From positions 496,001-560,000 of the forward strand of contig NZ_LAQQ01000001.1 of the NCBI RefSeq assembly GCF_000971985.1: a DNA stretch of 64,000 bases. Direction: 5' to 3'. Shown in pieces: positions 18,708 through 26,087 of this stretch. This DNA comes from Paenibacillus dauci (GTDB taxonomy: Bacteria; Bacillota; Bacilli; Paenibacillales; Paenibacillaceae). The notes under the pieces were generated by a model. The model saw nothing but the letters and a program-made list of their open reading frames with translations. It was not told the origin of the DNA and did no database searches. The position numbers were made by a program, and so were the translations under genes. Numbering within the stretch: the first letter of the stretch is position 1; every line of letters begins with the position of its first letter.

Positions 18708-19031
18708 TTATACAATAACACTCCGTATATGTTCAAGTATACGCTGCACTGATTCCATCCGATAAAGCATACGCGGGCTTTTTACACGCCATGCTTCAAA
18801 AACAATCAGACAGGGCACACTTGTAATTTCATAAGCCTGCACAAACCGGGGAGCAAAATTGATATTCAGTGCATAGGTCATATGATCCGGCAGCAGCGGC
18901 AGAGAAGTTTCCAGCATGCGCCGGCCCATTCTGCATGTACCGCATAACGGAGTGTATATATAGATTGCAGCAGCCTCTCCCGATTGCGAGGCGAGTTCCA
19001 ATGCCTCCTGCTCCGTTAATTCCTGAATCAT
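18708..19031 (-). CDS. Thioredoxin-like protein
   Basis: A 107-residue thioredoxin-fold protein with the active site TPLCGTCRMG and the cis-proline region TSVPCLIVF. The CxxC is CGTC rather than the CGPC of housekeeping thioredoxin, and there is no signal peptide, so it acts in the cytoplasm. Start from the ATG giving MIQELTEQEA, with GGGAG eight bases upstream. It lies between the cREC gene and the RlmM-like gene, 17 and 25 bases from each. Confidence 0.82.
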   Translation of the reverse strand: MIQELTEQEALELASQSGEAAAIYIYTPLCGTCRMGRRMLETSLPLLPDHMTYALNINFAPRFVQAYEITSVPCLIVFEAWRVKSPRMLYRMESVQRILEHIRSVIV

Positions 19032-19048
19032 ACCGATCACTCCCTGTA

Positions 19049-19396
19049 TTATTCGCTGCGTCCGGCGTCGCGGGCAACCTGTTCGAGCAGTTCTGCCGGC
19101 ATCGGTCCATTATGAATAGTCACATGCTCCGGCTTCGCCTGATAAAGCAGCTCATACATTCTTTTTTTGCCATGCATGCTAGATGTATGAAGATAGATTT
19201 CTTTCGCATACAGTCCTTCATGAATCATGGCTTTCACTACATCTGTTCCATCCATTTGACCGAAGCCAAGTTCATGGTCGAGCGACAGGATGTTCACTTC
19301 GCAATCACGAAGCATCATCAGACATTCCTCTCCGTCTCTTGCCAGCGCAAATCCGCTGGGACATGGGCGGTAATCATCCATATACAGATTGATCAT
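19049..19396 (-). CDS. cREC-type receiver-like domain protein
   Basis: A 115-residue single-domain protein beginning MINLYMDDYRPCPSGF with a later LSLDHELGFG and IYLHTSSMHGKKRM. These match the family described as cyclic-phosphate processing receiver domains: a receiver-like fold that keeps the acidic pair and a histidine-containing motif and is predicted, not shown, to act on cyclic nucleotide or RNA phosphates. GGAGG lies nine bases before the ATG. Its place between a DNA glycosylase and an RNA methyltransferase fits a nucleic-acid or nucleotide substrate, but that is inference. Confidence 0.65.
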   Translation of the reverse strand: MINLYMDDYRPCPSGFALARDGEECLMMLRDCEVNILSLDHELGFGQMDGTDVVKAMIHEGLYAKEIYLHTSSMHGKKRMYELLYQAKPEHVTIHNGPMPAELLEQVARDAGRSE

Positions 19397-19415
19397 CAGC
19401 CTGTTCCTCCCATTA

Positions 19416-20240
19416 TTATTGTTCGAATTGGGATGCCGGACAGTAGTAGGTTTTTTTGCCTGCCACTTCGGTTTTGACCACTTTGTCTGTAGCAGACCTT
19501 ACAGAAGGCTCACCTTCTCGTTCATAGACACGGCGCAGCGCATGGAATCCGCCAGTCAGCGCGTCATTGGCTGTCAGCGGCTGTCCTTCCATATGTCCAC
19601 CTGTCTCAATCGCTTCTTCCAATACGGTGTGTATAGCATCATATAACTTGGACAATGCTTCGTCGTCCAGATCCTGTACTTTGGCAGAAGGCAGCAGGCC
19701 TGCCGTAAAAGCAATCTCATCTGCATAATAGCTTCCAATACCGGCGATCAAAGATTGATTGATCAAAGCGGTCTTAAGGGCACCTCTGCGGCTTTTGAAC
19801 AGAGCAATAAACTGTTCTCTGGTCAGCTTGCGATCGGTTGCTTCCGGTCCCAGGTCTTCAAAATACGCCTGTGTCTCCTTGGCGGAGCAGAAATACATTA
19901 GTCCTTGACGCCCAGCTGTATAGTACAGCGAAGTTCCATCCTCAAATTGGAGCTCCACATCCGACTTGCGGTCTGCATTCTGCTCGCGAATACCATAGTA
20001 GAGCGAGCTTCCAAGCACAATGCTGATCAGCAAGCGATGGCCACTGTGAAGATGAAGGTTCAAGTATTTACCACGACGTTCTATAAAGGCAATCCGGTTA
20101 CCCGCCAACATCAGATTGACATGATCTGCCTCTATATTTGTAGCTTTTGGACGATGAACGACCATTTTCTCAATAGCGACATTCAGAATATAACCTGTCA
20201 GTTGGATTTTATAATTTTCGAGTTCTGGCAATTCAGGCAT
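19416..20240 (-). CDS. Fpg/Nei-family DNA glycosylase lacking the zinc finger
   Basis: A 274-residue base-excision repair glycosylase/AP lyase. The N terminus after Met is PELPELENYK, giving the catalytic proline and Glu, and RRGKYLNLHL supplies the conserved lysine. The helix-two-turn-helix LINQSLIAGIGSYYADEI is intact. The C-terminal zinc finger is not: the first CxxC reads PSVRS and the second YYCPASQ, leaving one cysteine of four. Zinc-less versions are known in eukaryotes, so activity may be kept. Start at 20240 with GAGAGGG upstream. The usual substrates are oxidised purines or pyrimidines; which one is not clear. Confidence 0.8.
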   Translation of the reverse strand: MPELPELENYKIQLTGYILNVAIEKMVVHRPKATNIEADHVNLMLAGNRIAFIERRGKYLNLHLHSGHRLLISIVLGSSLYYGIREQNADRKSDVELQFEDGTSLYYTAGRQGLMYFCSAKETQAYFEDLGPEATDRKLTREQFIALFKSRRGALKTALINQSLIAGIGSYYADEIAFTAGLLPSAKVQDLDDEALSKLYDAIHTVLEEAIETGGHMEGQPLTANDALTGGFHALRRVYEREGEPSVRSATDKVVKTEVAGKKTYYCPASQFEQ

Positions 20241-20312
20241 AGGTGTATCCCTCTCTCTCCAAGTATCATTCCTATATTTCATGACTACACAGATAATGAG
20301 TCTGTATAATCC

Positions 20313-21098
20313 TTATAGCTTATCCGGTTGAATCTCTGCCAATGTATGACAAATCCGATCCGGCTTCACGCCTGTGCGTGTCTGATGACTCGCAAGATTA
20401 TCCATTGTTGTCACACCGGTTGTCACCAGCACAGTATAACAGCCTGCGGCAGCTCCTGCTGCAATATCTGTCATCATATTATCTCCTACTACAATCGTAT
20501 CCGCAGCAGGCAGTCCAAGACGTTCCATCGCATATTTCATCAATATGGAAGAAGGCTTGCCGATAACAACAGGCTCTACACCGGATGCTGCAGAAATTGC
20601 TGCGCCCAGTGTACCTGCTCCAGGCAGCAATCCATCATGAGAAGGCAGCTGAAGATCAGGATTCGTCAATACAAAACGGGCTCCCTGTCCAATCAGCCGT
20701 AAAGCACTGGTTAACTTCTCATATGTAAAAGAACGATCTATTCCCTGAAGCACATAATCCGGCTTTTCCTCGGTAATATGCAACCCTGCTTCAGATACAG
20801 CTTCATGCAGCCCCGGTTCACCGATTACATATACGGATGCTGCCGGTGACTCTGCAGCGATATAGGCTGCCGCCGCAAGCGCTGAAGTACATACACGATC
20901 AGCAGAAGCTTCAATGCCAAGATGACGCAGATGCCCCGCCACTCCCTCCGCTGTACGGGAAGAATTGTTTGTTACATATAAATAAGGAACGTTTGCCTCA
21001 TCCAGACTGCTTATCCACTCCGCTGCACCGGGAATCACCCGATCACCATGATAAAGTGTACCATCCAGATCAATCAGTAATCCTTTGCGATTGCTCAT
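20313..21098 (-). CDS. HAD-family phosphatase of the NagD/YutF type
   Basis: A 261-residue HAD hydrolase beginning MSNRKGLLIDLDGTLYHGD, which holds motif I (DLDGT). YVTNNSSRT supplies motif II, VIGKPSSIL the lysine, and VVGDNMMTDIAAG motif IV. The large C2 cap between motifs II and III places it with NagD/YutF proteins (TIGR01457 group), which dephosphorylate small phosphometabolites. GAGAGG lies about 10 bases upstream of the chosen ATG. It is 72 bases upstream of the Fpg-like gene, so it may belong to the same transcript. Confidence 0.85.
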   Translation of the reverse strand: MSNRKGLLIDLDGTLYHGDRVIPGAAEWISSLDEANVPYLYVTNNSSRTAEGVAGHLRHLGIEASADRVCTSALAAAAYIAAESPAASVYVIGEPGLHEAVSEAGLHITEEKPDYVLQGIDRSFTYEKLTSALRLIGQGARFVLTNPDLQLPSHDGLLPGAGTLGAAISAASGVEPVVIGKPSSILMKYAMERLGLPAADTIVVGDNMMTDIAAGAAAGCYTVLVTTGVTTMDNLASHQTRTGVKPDRICHTLAEIQPDKL

Positions 21099-21136
21099 CT
21101 TCAAGCCATCCTCTCTATTACTCACAATCCCCATTG

Positions 21137-21187
21137 TAAAAAAAGTTGCGGCATAAGGCAAACGATTTGCTTACCTTGCCGCAACTT
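21137..21187 (-). terminator. Terminator of rnz
   Basis: A long near-perfect hairpin (AAGTTGCGGCA with complement outside, AAGCAAA/TTTGCTT type inner stem), followed by T7 on the minus strand, just past the rnz stop. Confidence 0.88.
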
Positions 21188-21205
21188 GGGGGGTAGATCA
21201 ACAGA

Positions 21206-22126
21206 TTAATGCACTGGAAATAGTTTGTGTTCTTCTGCGAGCACTGTGTTGGCAAATATGGCTTTCGCTTCTTCCAACAACGGATGAAGCTGGTCTTCGT
21301 CTTTGTAGCGTGAGCTAAAATGAGTCATAATGAGTTCGCCCACACCTGCTGCTTTGGCGGCTTCGGCAGCCTGCACAGCAGTGCTGTGATAATATTTGCG
21401 TGCCGTTTCTTTGAGATCGTCACTGAATGTTGCTTCATGTACGAGTAGATTGGCGTCTTGCGCCAACTTTTCTACATTGGGACACGGACGGGTATCCCCG
21501 AGGATTGTAACGATTTTACCCTTTTTGGGCTGTCCCACTACCTGGTGAGAATGCAGAGTATTTCCGTTTTCCAGCTGTACACTACCACCATTTTTTAATT
21601 TTCCGTAAATGGGTCCCGGCTTAATACCGTACTGCTTGAGCAGTTCCTGGTTAAGCTGTCCGGGACGATCTTTTTCAATGATCCGGTAGCCGTAGCTATC
21701 GATCCGGTGCTCCAGCAGAGCGGATTCTACACGGAATGTCTCATCTTCAAAAACAACTCCACCTGTATGCTCTTCAACAATCAGTTCATACTCCATACGC
21801 GATTGACTCAATCCAAGTGTCATATCAACAAATTGCTTAATTCCCGGAGGTCCATAGACGATCAGTGGAGTAATTCCGCCCTGATTGGAGCGACTGGACA
21901 GCAGCCCAGGCAATCCGAATAAATGATCACCATGCAGATGAGTAATAAAGATTTTCTCGAGTTTGCTCAGTTTGAGCTGAGAGCGAAGAATCTGATGCTG
22001 TGTTCCTTCTCCACAATCAAACATCCAAAGCGCTTTGCGCTCTTCATAGAGCCGCAATCCAATTGAAGTCACATTACGCTGCAGGGTGGGTACTCCTGCA
22101 TTGGTTCCCAGAAAATATAATTCCAT
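21206..22126 (-). CDS. rnz: Ribonuclease Z
   Basis: Metallo-beta-lactamase endonuclease that removes 3' trailers from tRNA precursors. The 306-residue short-form enzyme has the metal-binding THLHGDHLFG with H63, H65, D67 and H68, an early FLGTNAGVPTLQRN, WMFDCGEGTQHQ, the GDTRPC block, VHEATF and TH-F-SRY near the C terminus. AAGG is upstream of the ATG. It has its own terminator, and a promoter-plus-hairpin unit lies 110 bases upstream. Confidence 0.95.
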   Translation of the reverse strand: MELYFLGTNAGVPTLQRNVTSIGLRLYEERKALWMFDCGEGTQHQILRSQLKLSKLEKIFITHLHGDHLFGLPGLLSSRSNQGGITPLIVYGPPGIKQFVDMTLGLSQSRMEYELIVEEHTGGVVFEDETFRVESALLEHRIDSYGYRIIEKDRPGQLNQELLKQYGIKPGPIYGKLKNGGSVQLENGNTLHSHQVVGQPKKGKIVTILGDTRPCPNVEKLAQDANLLVHEATFSDDLKETARKYYHSTAVQAAEAAKAAGVGELIMTHFSSRYKDEDQLHPLLEEAKAIFANTVLAEEHKLFPVH

Positions 22127-22234
22127 ACCAAAACAACCTTCTCTCTATATATAGCGTTTCATGATGTTAGCGTATTGTTGCACAGCAAGCCGATTAGCGT
22201 CATAATGAGGCCCACAATCCAGGCTTGCCGCAGT

Positions 22235-22341
22235 TTAATAAAAATCCTCCGATAACTTCGGAGGATTGTGCTTGTTATCCCTACCGTCACGGCCCGAAAA
22301 CCATTCCGGTACCGATCACGGATCTTACATCATTCAAGCTC
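22235..22341 (-). ncRNA. Putative small RNA or leader upstream of rnz
   Basis: A compact transcription unit with no reading frame: a promoter at 22348-22377, then about 80 bases with self-complementary segments (GCTTG pairs with CAAGC; ATCC with GGAT), then a strong terminator at 22237-22267. I do not recognise the sequence as any riboswitch or sRNA class I know. It could be a stand-alone RNA or an attenuated leader of rnz, whose start is 110 bases past the terminator. Confidence 0.4.
22237..22267 (-). terminator. Terminator upstream of rnz
   Basis: AATCCTCCGA pairs with TCGGAGGATT around a short loop, followed by TTTTTATT on the minus strand. There is no minus-strand protein gene just upstream of it. 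Confidence 0.82.
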
Positions 22342-22347
22342 AACTCT

Positions 22348-22377
22348 ATTATAATACCACGATATGGGCACTTCCAA
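22348..22377 (-). promoter_or_regulatory. Promoter of the rnz-upstream RNA
   Basis: Minus-strand -35 TTGGAA (22372-22377), 18-base spacer and a perfect -10 TATAAT (22348-22353). Transcription would start near 22341 and meet the hairpin at 22267 about 75 bases later. Confidence 0.55.
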
Positions 22378-22568
22378 AAGTCACTAAATCCTGCACTGTT
22401 CATAGCCTATGCAAATTATTCGGCACAAGTGCCTGATTTATTCTAATACCCTTATTTAAAAATATAAAATCAAGTTATCATGCTGCTCGGTTGAACATGA
22501 CTGTATCTTGCTTTATGATCATTAAATATGCTTTAAAGTCTGATCCTCATGAATTCTGAATGAAAGTG

Positions 22569-22597
22569 TCGACAAAGAAAGCATTTTCTTTTATAAT
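22569..22597 (+). promoter_or_regulatory. Sigma-A promoter of mtnD
   Basis: -35 TCGACA (22569-22574), 17-base spacer, perfect -10 TATAAT (22592-22597). The leader is only about 28 bases, so no riboswitch fits between promoter and gene. Confidence 0.78.
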
Positions 22598-22630
22598 ACA
22601 TCATAAAAATGATGAAAGAAGGGTAATCCG

Positions 22631-23170
22631 ATGGCTGAAATCAGAATTAGAAATACCAATGAACGAATTGCTGGAGATGACAACGTCCTGGAGTTTCTGA
22701 ACAAACATGAAGTTGTATACGAAAAATGGGATGTGTCCAAGATGGCTCCAGAACTGAGTGAGAATTTCACGCTGACTGATGAACAGAAGCAGGCGGTTCT
22801 GACTACATTTGATGCCGAAATCAAAGATCTCTCAGCACGTCGTGGTTACCGTACCTGGGATGTCATTACTTTGTCCGAAGCAACACCGGATCTCGAAGCC
22901 AAGCTCGCCAAATTCGAGGAGATTCATACCCATACCGAAGACGAGATTCGTGCGATTGTATCCGGCAATGGTATTTTCATCATTAAAAGTCCGGAATATG
23001 GTTACTTTGATGTAGAGTTGGAGCCAGGTGATGTAATCTCTGTGCCCGAGAATACACCTCACTTCTTCACACTGGTGGATAATCGCAAAATCGTTGCTGT
23101 TCGCTTGTTTGTAGAAACCGACGGCTGGGTAGCACACCCATTCGCAGATTCATCCTTCCAAAAAGCCTAA
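22631..23170 (+). CDS. mtnD: Acireductone dioxygenase
   Basis: Metal-dependent cupin of the methionine salvage pathway that oxidises the acireductone to the keto acid precursor of methionine and formate. The 179-residue product has the metal ligands H99, H101 and E105 in IHTHTEDEIR and H144 in PENTPHFF, and the length of the Bacillus protein. The ATG has AGAAGGG upstream. Here the gene is alone, with its own promoter and terminator; no other mtn gene or SAM riboswitch is in the window. Confidence 0.92.
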   Translation: MAEIRIRNTNERIAGDDNVLEFLNKHEVVYEKWDVSKMAPELSENFTLTDEQKQAVLTTFDAEIKDLSARRGYRTWDVITLSEATPDLEAKLAKFEEIHTHTEDEIRAIVSGNGIFIIKSPEYGYFDVELEPGDVISVPENTPHFFTLVDNRKIVAVRLFVETDGWVAHPFADSSFQKA

Positions 23171-23243
23171 TTGGTTATCATCGATAGCTTTAATATCATT
23201 TACCAAAAGCAGAGATTACAGATATCACAGAAAAATATTCACT

Positions 23244-23286
23244 AAAACAACCCCCTGTGCACTTAAGCCGCAGGGGGTTGTTTTGT
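23244..23286. terminator. Bidirectional terminator after mtnD
   Basis: ACAACCCCCTG pairs with CAGGGGGTTGT, flanked by A and T runs, between convergent mtnD and the HAD gene. Confidence 0.9.
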
Positions 23287-23311
23287 TGTTATACAGTAGA
23301 CCAGCGAAAGA

Positions 23312-24109
23312 TCAGACCAGTTGAGCAGTGATCCCGTGAAGGTCGGTCAGACGCTCAATCTCGTAATCGGGATGAATCTCACTATCATTCACCTTGTGAT
23401 TGCGGTTCACCCAGACAGCTTTGATCCCGGCTGCAAGAGCTCCTTTTATATCCGTAGTCAGCTTGTCTCCTACCATTAATGCATGCTGGGGCTGTACATC
23501 CAGAAGTTCCAGTGCATGATGGAAAATAGCCGGATCTGGCTTTCCTTTACCAAATGCGCCAGACACCACAATATGGTCAAAAAATGGAGTCAGCTCGGGT
23601 ACACCATCCAACTTTTCCTGCTGCAAAGCAGGACATCCATTGGTAAGCAGCAGCAGTTTGACCTTTCCTTGCAGTTCGCCCAGAATCTGCAGCGTCTCTT
23701 CATATATATGAGGACGGCTGCGACGTTCCTGTACAAACTGCTCGGCAAGCTGGTCAGCCAGCTGCTCATTCTGGATATTCAGCGCACTTAATCCATTTCG
23801 CCATGCATCACGGCGGTATATTGGTGCAAGCTGCTGCAACTGACGGAATTCAGGCTGCTCGCCTGCCGAAAACTGCGCCCACAATCCTTCAAATGGATTG
23901 ATCCCGATCTGTTGAGTAAAAGCAAAAGTCTCATACGATTCATACAGTGCTCTGGCCTCACGGCGCACAGCTTGTTCCAGAGCAGAGGCATCTACACCTA
24001 CCGTTTGCTGTGCCGTTAGACAGGTCTGTTCAAAAGCTTCCTGTATACTGCGTTCATCCCATAATAAGGTGTCGTCCAGGTCGAATAAAACCGCTTCAAT
24101 ACTCAACAT
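23312..24109 (-). CDS. HAD-family hydrolase (YsaA-like)
   Basis: A 265-residue HAD phosphatase of subfamily I with a helical cap. Motif I is VLFDLDDTLLWD, motif II LLLTNGCPALQ, the motif III lysine is in GKGKPDPAIF, and motif IV is MVGDKLTTDIKGA. The DLDDTL form and the cap resemble YsaA-type proteins that dephosphorylate small organic phosphates; the substrate is unknown. ATG at 24109 is preferred, with AGGGGG five bases upstream. It probably shares a transcript with the membrane protein gene just upstream (20 bases away). Confidence 0.82.
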   Translation of the reverse strand: MLSIEAVLFDLDDTLLWDERSIQEAFEQTCLTAQQTVGVDASALEQAVRREARALYESYETFAFTQQIGINPFEGLWAQFSAGEQPEFRQLQQLAPIYRRDAWRNGLSALNIQNEQLADQLAEQFVQERRSRPHIYEETLQILGELQGKVKLLLLTNGCPALQQEKLDGVPELTPFFDHIVVSGAFGKGKPDPAIFHHALELLDVQPQHALMVGDKLTTDIKGALAAGIKAVWVNRNHKVNDSEIHPDYEIERLTDLHGITAQLV

Positions 24110-24129
24110 CAAATCCCCCTTAGTCTGTA

Positions 24130-24654
24130 TTACAATTTATCTTCAAGAGTAACCTGGTTAGCTGCTGCAAAAGTTCTCAGTTGAACAGCCATTGCATCGG
24201 TATCATAGCGATTCAGTGTACGCGCGAATACCCATGCGCCACCTTTACCGCTATGCTCGATTACCACGTAGTTTTTTTGCAAACGGATCTTTTTGATCTG
24301 TGCTGCCGTCACCAGACGCTCACGATTGAACTTGGTCGTAATTACGGCATCTCTGCCAACTTTTAGATACGGTCTGCGCAGATACAAGATAACTCCCAGC
24401 AGCAGATACATCACTACGGTTACAATAAATAGTACGGTGCTGCCCATAGAAGCAGGATACATCAGCCCCATTGCTCCATAAGCCAGCCCTAACAGTACCA
24501 GGGTAGCCGGGAATACGAAGTTCCGGCCTTTGTAAGTAGTATACTCGGAAGCTTTGGGACTCTTGCTGCCCACTTCGCTCTGACCAGATTTTTTACGGCG
24601 GGCATTGACCTGCTTGGTGTTGCGTTTGACTTGCCTCTCCCAGGAACGGGACAT
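24130..24654 (-). CDS. Small membrane protein of unknown function
   Basis: A 174-residue protein I do not recognise. The first 45 residues are strongly basic and Ser/Lys-rich. Two transmembrane helices follow (about residues 47-68 and 73-93), and a C-terminal soluble region of about 75 residues, starting RRPYLKVGRDAVITT, has the alternating pattern of a small PH-like domain. GGGGG is seven bases before the ATG. The layout resembles short Bacillales membrane proteins with a cytoplasmic tail, but no function can be read. Confidence 0.65.
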   Translation of the reverse strand: MSRSWERQVKRNTKQVNARRKKSGQSEVGSKSPKASEYTTYKGRNFVFPATLVLLGLAYGAMGLMYPASMGSTVLFIVTVVMYLLLGVILYLRRPYLKVGRDAVITTKFNRERLVTAAQIKKIRLQKNYVVIEHSGKGGAWVFARTLNRYDTDAMAVQLRTFAAANQVTLEDKL

Positions 24655-24785
24655 GCGATTTCCCCCTAAATAAAATATAAAAGATGTTTGTTCTATATTC
24701 AGATTGATTGAACCGCAATCGATCGCTTCCTGATATACGATTTAACAATCTCAACACGCTTACATTTTGTAAAATTATTGAAATG

Positions 24786-24824
24786 AAAGGGGATGTCCAG
24801 CCATGATCAGCTATGACATCCCTG
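24786..24824 (-). terminator. Probable terminator of the YnzC-like gene
   Basis: GGGATGTC pairs with GACATCCC across an 17-base loop; the minus-strand tail is only moderately T-rich. Confidence 0.45.
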
Positions 24825-24907
24825 TATGGTTGTTGCATCTTATTATAAATGAAGATCTAACAATACCATCTTATTTGTGTGAACTATCCTGGACAAGATG
24901 CTGCAGA

Positions 24908-25108
24908 TCAGCGCTTGCCCTGCGTACCTTCTTCAGCATCCTCAACCCATTCAATAGTGTCCAGCTGCTGACGGAAGTTGCGGCGGATATTACCAAGATA
25001 GACGGCACGAAGTTCATCCCGCTCGATTGTTTCTTCTGCGGTCAGACCGGTTTCCTTTTTTTTGCGTGCCAATTCATTAATACGTGCAATCAGTACATCG
25101 ATGTCCAT
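24908..25108 (-). CDS. DUF896 protein, YnzC-like
   Basis: A 66-residue helical protein beginning MDIDVLIARINELARKKKETGL, with the ERDELRAVYLGNIRRNFR block that marks DUF896. In Bacillus subtilis the homologue follows yneA in the LexA-regulated locus, and the same order is kept here. GGGAGG is six bases before the ATG; the reading frame continues upstream without a better start. Function is unknown. A terminator lies between it and yneA, so expression needs read-through or an unseen promoter. Confidence 0.85.
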   Translation of the reverse strand: MDIDVLIARINELARKKKETGLTAEETIERDELRAVYLGNIRRNFRQQLDTIEWVEDAEEGTQGKR

Positions 25109-25148
25109 GACTAACCTCCCATTCTTATCTTTATTAACTTTGACATGG

Positions 25149-25191
25149 AAAAAAAGGCTTGTCAAGGCTATTAGAGCCTGACAAGCCTTTT
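25149..25191 (-). terminator. Terminator of yneA
   Basis: AAAAGGCTTGTCA pairs with TGACAAGCCTTTT, with an inner GGCT/AGCC stem, followed by T7 on the minus strand. Confidence 0.88.
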
Positions 25192-25227
25192 ATATATCAA
25201 TATAGAAATATCCTATAAATATACTCG

Positions 25228-25812
25228 TTAATCGTACGGGATGACCAGTACATCGCCGCTCTGAATTTGGGAAGAGGCCAGTTGGTTATGGTTACGGATT
25301 TCATCCACGTAATCACGAATATCCGTTTCATCCGATTTGTATCGGGAAGCAATTGCCCATAGGCTGTCGCCACTTTTGACGATAACATGCTGTTCATTGT
25401 CAGGTACCTCATCAGCAATCACCAGATGCTGAAAACCACCATATAAAACAATAGAAGCAAACAGTACACAAATCAGTAGACGTCCACTGGATTTCCATTT
25501 TGATTTCTGTACAGTCATTTCGATCAGATTAAGCGTTTTTTGACGAAGGGATTTTTTAGCTTTTTTGGGCTGTGAAGCCGATTTGCGTTGTTGACGGGTA
25601 TCTTCGATTGGCTCCGAAGCATAGGTCCAGGCATCAACTGTAAGCCCTTTTTCTGTTTGTGCAGATGGAATGGATGAAGATGCGATTCGCGCAGTTTTGC
25701 GAGTCTCTGATGCAGCAGGTGTATGTTGAGTATCGTTTTTGATGGAAGCGGCGGACTGATCCTGCTGCTCCGGCTGATTGTGTATACTTTTGTATGTACT
25801 GTATTTTAACAT
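25228..25812 (-). CDS. yneA: LysM protein, YneA-type SOS cell-division suppressor
   Basis: A 194-residue single-pass membrane protein. Residues 1-105 are cytoplasmic, basic and low complexity (SQPKKAKKSLRQK); a transmembrane helix at about 112-132 (LLICVLFASIVLYGGF) is followed by an external LysM domain (HVIVKSGDSLWAIASRYKSD ... SGDVLVIPYD). Its place divergent from lexA, under LexA boxes, is that of YneA, which delays septation during DNA damage. The Bacillus protein is only about 105 residues; the long N-terminal tail is the difference. Identity rests on context plus the TM-LysM layout, since YneA sequences diverge. Confidence 0.8.
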   Translation of the reverse strand: MLKYSTYKSIHNQPEQQDQSAASIKNDTQHTPAASETRKTARIASSSIPSAQTEKGLTVDAWTYASEPIEDTRQQRKSASQPKKAKKSLRQKTLNLIEMTVQKSKWKSSGRLLICVLFASIVLYGGFQHLVIADEVPDNEQHVIVKSGDSLWAIASRYKSDETDIRDYVDEIRNHNQLASSQIQSGDVLVIPYD

Positions 25813-25825
25813 GAATACCACACCC

Positions 25826-25839
25826 CAAACGTTTGTTCT
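25826..25839. promoter_or_regulatory. Possible LexA box in the yneA leader
   Basis: CAAACGTTTGTTCT (minus strand AGAACAAACGTTTG) fits the CGAAC-N4-GTTCG consensus with a few mismatches. It lies just downstream of the yneA -10. Confidence 0.45.
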
Positions 25840-25854
25840 TGTTTCTACGTCAAT

Positions 25855-25883
25855 AATATAACACGAACATATGTTTTGATCAA
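25855..25883 (-). promoter_or_regulatory. Sigma-A promoter of yneA
   Basis: Minus-strand -35 TTGATC (25878-25883), 17-base spacer, -10 TATATT (25855-25860). A LexA box fills the spacer. Confidence 0.75.
25864..25877. promoter_or_regulatory. LexA box within the yneA promoter
   Basis: CGAACATATGTTTT matches CGAAC-N4-GTTYG except at the last base and sits between the yneA -35 and -10, an ideal repressing position. Confidence 0.8.
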
Positions 25884-25893
25884 CACCTTTTTA

Positions 25894-25907
25894 CGAACTT
25901 TCGTTCG
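25894..25907. promoter_or_regulatory. Perfect LexA box upstream of yneA
   Basis: CGAACTTTCGTTCG, an exact dyad match to the Gram-positive SOS box, just upstream of the yneA -35. Confidence 0.88.
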
Positions 25908-26011
25908 CTTTTTTTGAATGAAGTGTATGATAGATACAGCAGGAGATACCAGTACTATTGAATGGCTGGATTAACTGCTTTGCTTCACTTGGGAAATAGT
26001 TGCTGGCTTTT

Positions 26012-26025
26012 AGAACTTATGTTTG
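26012..26025. promoter_or_regulatory. LexA box 1 of lexA
   Basis: AGAACTTATGTTTG, two bases off the ideal dyad, directly upstream of and touching the lexA -35. Confidence 0.65.
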
Positions 26026-26051
26026 TACGAACGGAAGTTCTATGTTATACT
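26023..26051 (+). promoter_or_regulatory. Sigma-A promoter of lexA
   Basis: -35 TTGTAC (26023-26028), 17-base spacer, -10 TATACT (26046-26051). Both LexA boxes overlap it, as expected for autoregulation. Confidence 0.78.
26028..26041. promoter_or_regulatory. LexA box 2 of lexA
   Basis: CGAACGGAAGTTCT lies in the spacer of the lexA promoter, 16 bases (centre to centre) from box 1. Confidence 0.82.
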
Positions 26052-26087
26052 TTTTCCAAACGTTACTAGTATTGGGGTTGATACGGC

